DNA of 64,000 nt from Geminicoccus harenae (GTDB lineage Bacteria > Pseudomonadota > Alphaproteobacteria > Geminicoccales > Geminicoccaceae), in contig NZ_JABGCL010000023.1 in the NCBI RefSeq assembly GCF_019800005.1, positions 1-64,000 of the forward strand. Direction: 5' to 3'. The translations under genes and the position numbers were made by a program. Below are positions 61,166-64,000 of the stretch, piece after piece; position 1 is the stretch's first letter; each line of letters starts with the position of its first letter. A model generated the notes under the pieces. That model ran no database searches. It was not told where the DNA came from and worked only from the letters and a program-made list of their open reading frames with translations.

Positions 61166-61645
61166 TCAGCGGGACGGCAGCAGCGGCTCCCCCACCAGGG
61201 TGAAGCCATGGCCGGCGAGGCGGCGATTGATGTCCTCGGGCGTCGGCCGGCCGGCCCCGAGCAGTTCCGCCAGGTCGAGAAAGCAGCGTTCGCCGGACTT
61301 GGCCGGGGTCAGGGTGAACAGGAGCCGGCCGGGCGTCACGCCCAGGTTGGCGAAGGCGTGCGGGACCCCGCGCGGGACCACCGCCACGTCGCCCGCACCC
61401 ACCCGCCATTCCGCGTCGCCCACCCGCAGGAGGTAGCTGCCCTCCAGGAAGTAGAAGCACTCCTCCTGGTCGGCATGGACGTGGAGCGGCGGGCCGCTGC
61501 CGGGCCTGGTGACCTCCTCCATCAGGCAGATGCCCTGGCCGGTCGCATCGGCCGGGATCAGGACGCGCAGCTCGATGCCGAGCGGCGACAGGTCGATCTG
61601 CGGGGCGTCCAGTCCGTGGCGAACGAACGGCGGCAGGGGGCTCAT
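61166..61645 (-). CDS. Cupin-domain protein
   Basis: A 159-aa single-domain cupin. The metal-binding motifs are PPLHVHADQEECFYFLEG and PRGVPHAFANLG. The role is unknown; stand-alone cupins bind metal and small ligands. The start ATG at 61645 has GGAG upstream; an in-frame ATG at 61669 is less well placed. It ends 66 bp before the carbonic anhydrase-like gene and may be co-transcribed with it. Confidence 0.85.
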   Translation of the reverse strand: MSPLPPFVRHGLDAPQIDLSPLGIELRVLIPADATGQGICLMEEVTRPGSGPPLHVHADQEECFYFLEGSYLLRVGDAEWRVGAGDVAVVPRGVPHAFANLGVTPGRLLFTLTPAKSGERCFLDLAELLGAGRPTPEDINRRLAGHGFTLVGEPLLPSR

Positions 61646-61712
61646 CTGGTTCTCCGGAAGGCACGGCACGCGGCCGGTGCTGCCAGTTTGCCGGATTCCC
61701 TAGCTGGGCGGC

Positions 61713-61753
61713 GGTGCCGCGGCGTGTGACGGAGATCACACCCCGGCGGCACC
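61713..61753 (-). terminator. Imperfect hairpin after the manganese catalase gene
   Basis: GGTGCCGC...GTGTGA and TCACAC...GCGGCACC pair over 8+6 bp with an internal bulge and the loop CGGAGA. It is 16 bp past the catalase stop. No T tract; termination inferred from position. Confidence 0.45.
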
Positions 61754-61768
61754 TGGCCGGCAGGAGGC

Positions 61769-62650
61769 TTAGAGCTTGCGCTCGATGGCGCCCTCGACCC
61801 CGCCGATCACCCCGGTCATCCCCGACTTGGAGGTCTGGTCCAGCTGCGCGCCGGAATCCGGCCGTGCCGGCGCCAGGCTGGGCTTGCCGCCCAGCGGCTC
61901 GGAGATCGCCGCCGAGTACTCGCCCTTGCCGTCCAGGCTGGGGCCAGACGTCCAGCGGCCCTGCGGGATCGAGCCGTCGGTCATGTGGCCCAGATAGACA
62001 TAGGAGTATTCCTGGTGCTCCAGCTCCTGCGGGAAGCTGTTCGGGATCGGGAACTGCTTGGCGGTCCCGCCCAGCTCCTCGATCACCGCCATCCACTGCT
62101 GCTGGTGCATCGTGTCCCGCGCGATCAGGAAGGCCAGCATGTCCTTCATGCCCGGATCGTCGGTCATGTTGTACAACCGCACGGCCAGGGCGCGGCCGGT
62201 CGATTCGGCCGTGACATTCGCCGTCATGTCGGCGGCAATGTTGCCCGAGGCATAGATGTGCGAGCAGTCGAACGGGATGCCGTCCGAGTTCACCGGCATC
62301 GCGGCCAGGCCGGACGACAGGATGTGCTGCATGCTCATCCCGTTCAGGACCGAGCCGCCGATCGCGTCCTTCGACACGTCCTCCTGCACGGAGAGCGGCG
62401 CGCCTTCAAGGTTGAGCGCGACCGCGGTCGACAGCATCTCGATATGCCCGATCTCCTCGGTGCCGGTGTTCAGCAGCATGTCCCGATACTTGGCCGGGCC
62501 GCGCGAGCCCCAGCCCTGGAACAGATACTGCAGGCAGACGCGGATCTCGCCCTCGACGCCGCCGATCGCCTGCTGCAGGGCGCGGGCGAAGACCGGGTTC
62601 GGCCGTTCCACGCGCACGGGGAACTGGAGCTTGCCGTCGGTATAGAACAT
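61769..62650 (-). CDS. Manganese catalase
   Basis: A 293-aa di-manganese enzyme that breaks down hydrogen peroxide. The ferritin-like helices carry Glu35 (GVEGEIR), Glu66 and His69 (GTEEIGHIEM), and later Glu and His in TAESTGRAL and DTMHQQQWM. The C-terminal tail (EPLGGKPSL and beyond) is typical of the family. It is divergent from two DUF892 genes, a common stress cassette. Start ATG at 62650. Confidence 0.96.
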   Translation of the reverse strand: MFYTDGKLQFPVRVERPNPVFARALQQAIGGVEGEIRVCLQYLFQGWGSRGPAKYRDMLLNTGTEEIGHIEMLSTAVALNLEGAPLSVQEDVSKDAIGGSVLNGMSMQHILSSGLAAMPVNSDGIPFDCSHIYASGNIAADMTANVTAESTGRALAVRLYNMTDDPGMKDMLAFLIARDTMHQQQWMAVIEELGGTAKQFPIPNSFPQELEHQEYSYVYLGHMTDGSIPQGRWTSGPSLDGKGEYSAAISEPLGGKPSLAPARPDSGAQLDQTSKSGMTGVIGGVEGAIERKL

Positions 62651-62933
62651 GGGGGGTCTCTCAGCTTCAATGGCTTCGGGTCACCCGGCCCGAAGGCCGT
62701 GACTCGTCGTCGAAAGATCAGGACTGCCGCCGGGTTCCGAAAAAAACCTCGTCCTCATGCCCGGTTCATCCTGCCCACGCAGCCGGACCGACCGTTCTGC
62801 CCGTTCTTGCGCATGTCGTGCTGCCGGGCTCGCTCCGCCGCGATCGAGGGATTTGCCCGGGGCATCAGGAACCCGCAGGCGGGCGAACCTATTGAGCCAC
62901 CAGCAGGCAGACAGGCTGCCTTGGAGAATCCCC

Positions 62934-63455
62934 ATGGCCATGGAGTCAGCGGAAAGCATCCGCTCGATCTTCGTCACCGGCCTGCGCGACGCGCATGCGC
63001 TGGAAAACCAAGCCCTCTCGATCATGAACCGGCAGATCGAGCGGCTGGAGAACTATCCGGACGTGGCCGCGCGCCTGCGCAGCCATGTCGAGGAAACCAA
63101 CGGGCAGATCAGCCGGCTGGAACAGATCCTGACCTCGCTGGACGAGAGCCACTCGGCGATCAAGGACTTGGGCGCCTCGTTCATGGGCAACATGGCGGCC
63201 CTCACCCATTCCGTGGCCGGCGACGAGATCCTGAAGAACTCGTTCGCGAACTTCGCGTTCGAGAATTTCGAGGTCGCGAGCTACCGCGCGCTGATCAACA
63301 TGGCCAGGCGCGGCGGGTTCACCAGCGCCCTGCCCCTGCTGGAGCAGTCGCTCCAGGAAGAGCAGGCCATGGCCGCCTGGGTGGAGCAGCACCTGGACGC
63401 GGTGACCGACCGCTACCTGACCCTGGCCAGTTCCGGCACCCAGGCAAGCCACTGA
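62934..63455 (+). CDS. DUF892 ferritin-like protein (YciE/YciF type)
   Basis: A 173-aa four-helix-bundle protein. It starts MAMESAESIRSIFVTGLRDAHALENQAL and has the second half SFANFAFENFEVASYRAL, which hold the Glu/His metal positions of the family (given in parts). Such proteins are induced by osmotic or oxidative stress, with unknown reaction. The start is the ATG at 62934, with GGAG 8 nt upstream. A second DUF892 gene follows after 70 bp. Confidence 0.9.
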   Translation: MAMESAESIRSIFVTGLRDAHALENQALSIMNRQIERLENYPDVAARLRSHVEETNGQISRLEQILTSLDESHSAIKDLGASFMGNMAALTHSVAGDEILKNSFANFAFENFEVASYRALINMARRGGFTSALPLLEQSLQEEQAMAAWVEQHLDAVTDRYLTLASSGTQASH

Positions 63456-63525
63456 TGACATCTGCCCCGGCGGCCGTCGTGCCGAGGGGCACGAGATCCC
63501 GAGCAACCAAGGGAGCGACATAGCG

Positions 63526-64000
63526 ATGGCGACCAAGGAAAAAACCCTCGAAGACGCGTTCTACGAGACGCTGAAGGACGTGTTCTTCGCCGAGAAGCAG
63601 TCGGTGCGGGCACTGGGCAAAGCGGCGCGCAATGCCCAGGCGCCGGAGCTGAAGCAGATGCTGGAACAGCACCGCGAGGAAAGCACCAACCAGGTGGAGC
63701 GGCTGACCCAGATCTTCGAGATCCTGGGCAAGGCCCCGCGCGGCAAGACCTGCGAGGCCTCCCAGGGTCTCACCGCCGAGATGGACGAGGACCTGGAGGA
63801 CTTCGGCGGCACCCCGGCGGGCGACGCCGTCCTGATCGGCTCTGCCCAGGCGCTCGAGCACTACGAGATCGCCCGCTACGGCACGCTCAAGACCTGGGCC
63901 GGCCAGCTCGGCCTGAAGGACGCCGCCGACCTGCTCGACCAGACCCTCCAGGAAGAGAAGAAGGCCGACGAGCTCCTGACCAAGGTCGCCGAGCAGGTCG
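63526..64000 (+). CDS. DUF892 ferritin-like protein, second copy (cut by window end)
   Basis: 158 codons from the ATG at 63526 to the window end, with no stop. The start TLEDAFYETLKDVFFAEKQSV and the later AQALEHYEIARYGTLKTWA are the YciF signature. The two DUF892 proteins are paralogues, the first being more divergent at its N-terminus. A ribosome binding site (GGGAG) is at 63511-63515. Confidence 0.92.
   Translation, partial: MATKEKTLEDAFYETLKDVFFAEKQSVRALGKAARNAQAPELKQMLEQHREESTNQVERLTQIFEILGKAPRGKTCEASQGLTAEMDEDLEDFGGTPAGDAVLIGSAQALEHYEIARYGTLKTWAGQLGLKDAADLLDQTLQEEKKADELLTKVAEQV

Noticed and set aside
1..64000. tRNA, rRNA or riboswitch genes
   Set aside because: I looked for tRNA-like cloverleaf ends (GGTTCGAATCC-like T arms) and common riboswitch cores in the intergenic gaps and saw none. 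A covariance-model search would be decisive.

Overview
The window is about 64 kb of very GC-rich chromosome from an alphaproteobacterium. The gene orders ihfB-lapA-pyrF-trpF-trpB-trpA-accD-folC and mutM / ubiE-ubiB-coaBC-dut are typical of that class. The composition and gene content fit a free-living Rhodospirillales-like (possibly Geminicoccaceae-like) soil or freshwater heterotroph; the genus is inference. Coding density is high, neighbouring genes often overlap by 4 bp, and GTG and TTG starts are common. Because GC is so high, most long antisense reading frames are shadows of real genes. I see no rRNA, tRNA, CRISPR array or prophage.

Layout. 1-111: tail of an IS5-type transposase. 545-5034: two exporters of the MFS and DMT types, a nitrilase-family amidase, an amidohydrolase and a small EamA protein. 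5038-9296: cysE, then a ChaC-like cyclotransferase, an Alpha-E protein and a circularly permuted ATP-grasp ligase in one overlapping operon. 9442-18858: a purine salvage and degradation locus (uraD, uraH, xdhABC, guanine deaminase, nucleoside/purine ABC transporter). 18874-21179: aldo/keto reductase, a pair of inverted palindromic repeats, a Bcr-type efflux pump. 21557-28952: the conserved housekeeping block with tryptophan synthesis, accD and folC. 28949-33997: an OmpA-like envelope protein, a universal stress protein, a glycosyltransferase and a nitrilase homologue that has lost its catalytic residues. 34169-37878: a Do-like protease followed by an OmpR/EnvZ-type two-component pair, which looks like an envelope-stress unit.

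38051-42031 is a 2-aminoethylphosphonate degradation locus (LysR regulator, phnW, phnX). The roughly 1 kb between phnW and phnX is filled by degenerate tandem copies of the phnW 3' end plus its flank, the most unusual structure in the window. 42053-49742: cysK with an Rrf2 regulator, dut, coaBC, ubiB, ubiE, mutM and a secreted GlcG-like protein. 50546-52564: a lower-GC, probably acquired pair, an NmrA-SnoaL fusion ending in a 9-bp tandem repeat and an HxlR regulator. 52823-57985: an SDR and an unrecognised 410-aa protein divergent from a sugar-type ABC transporter, with a long hairpin between the binding-protein and permease genes. 57996-61645: a SufR-like Fe-S regulator, an orphan antitoxin-like gene, a gamma carbonic anhydrase-like protein and a cupin. 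61769-64000: manganese catalase and two ferritin-like (DUF892) proteins, an oxidative-stress group cut by the window end.

The purine genes supply every step from guanine to allantoin except urate oxidation. GuaD makes xanthine, XdhABC makes urate, UraH and UraD finish the ureide branch, and the ABC proteins probably import the nucleobase or nucleoside. The phosphonate genes convert 2-aminoethylphosphonate to phosphonoacetaldehyde (PhnW) and then acetaldehyde plus phosphate (PhnX). CysE (5038) and CysK (42499) are the two halves of cysteine synthesis, encoded far apart.
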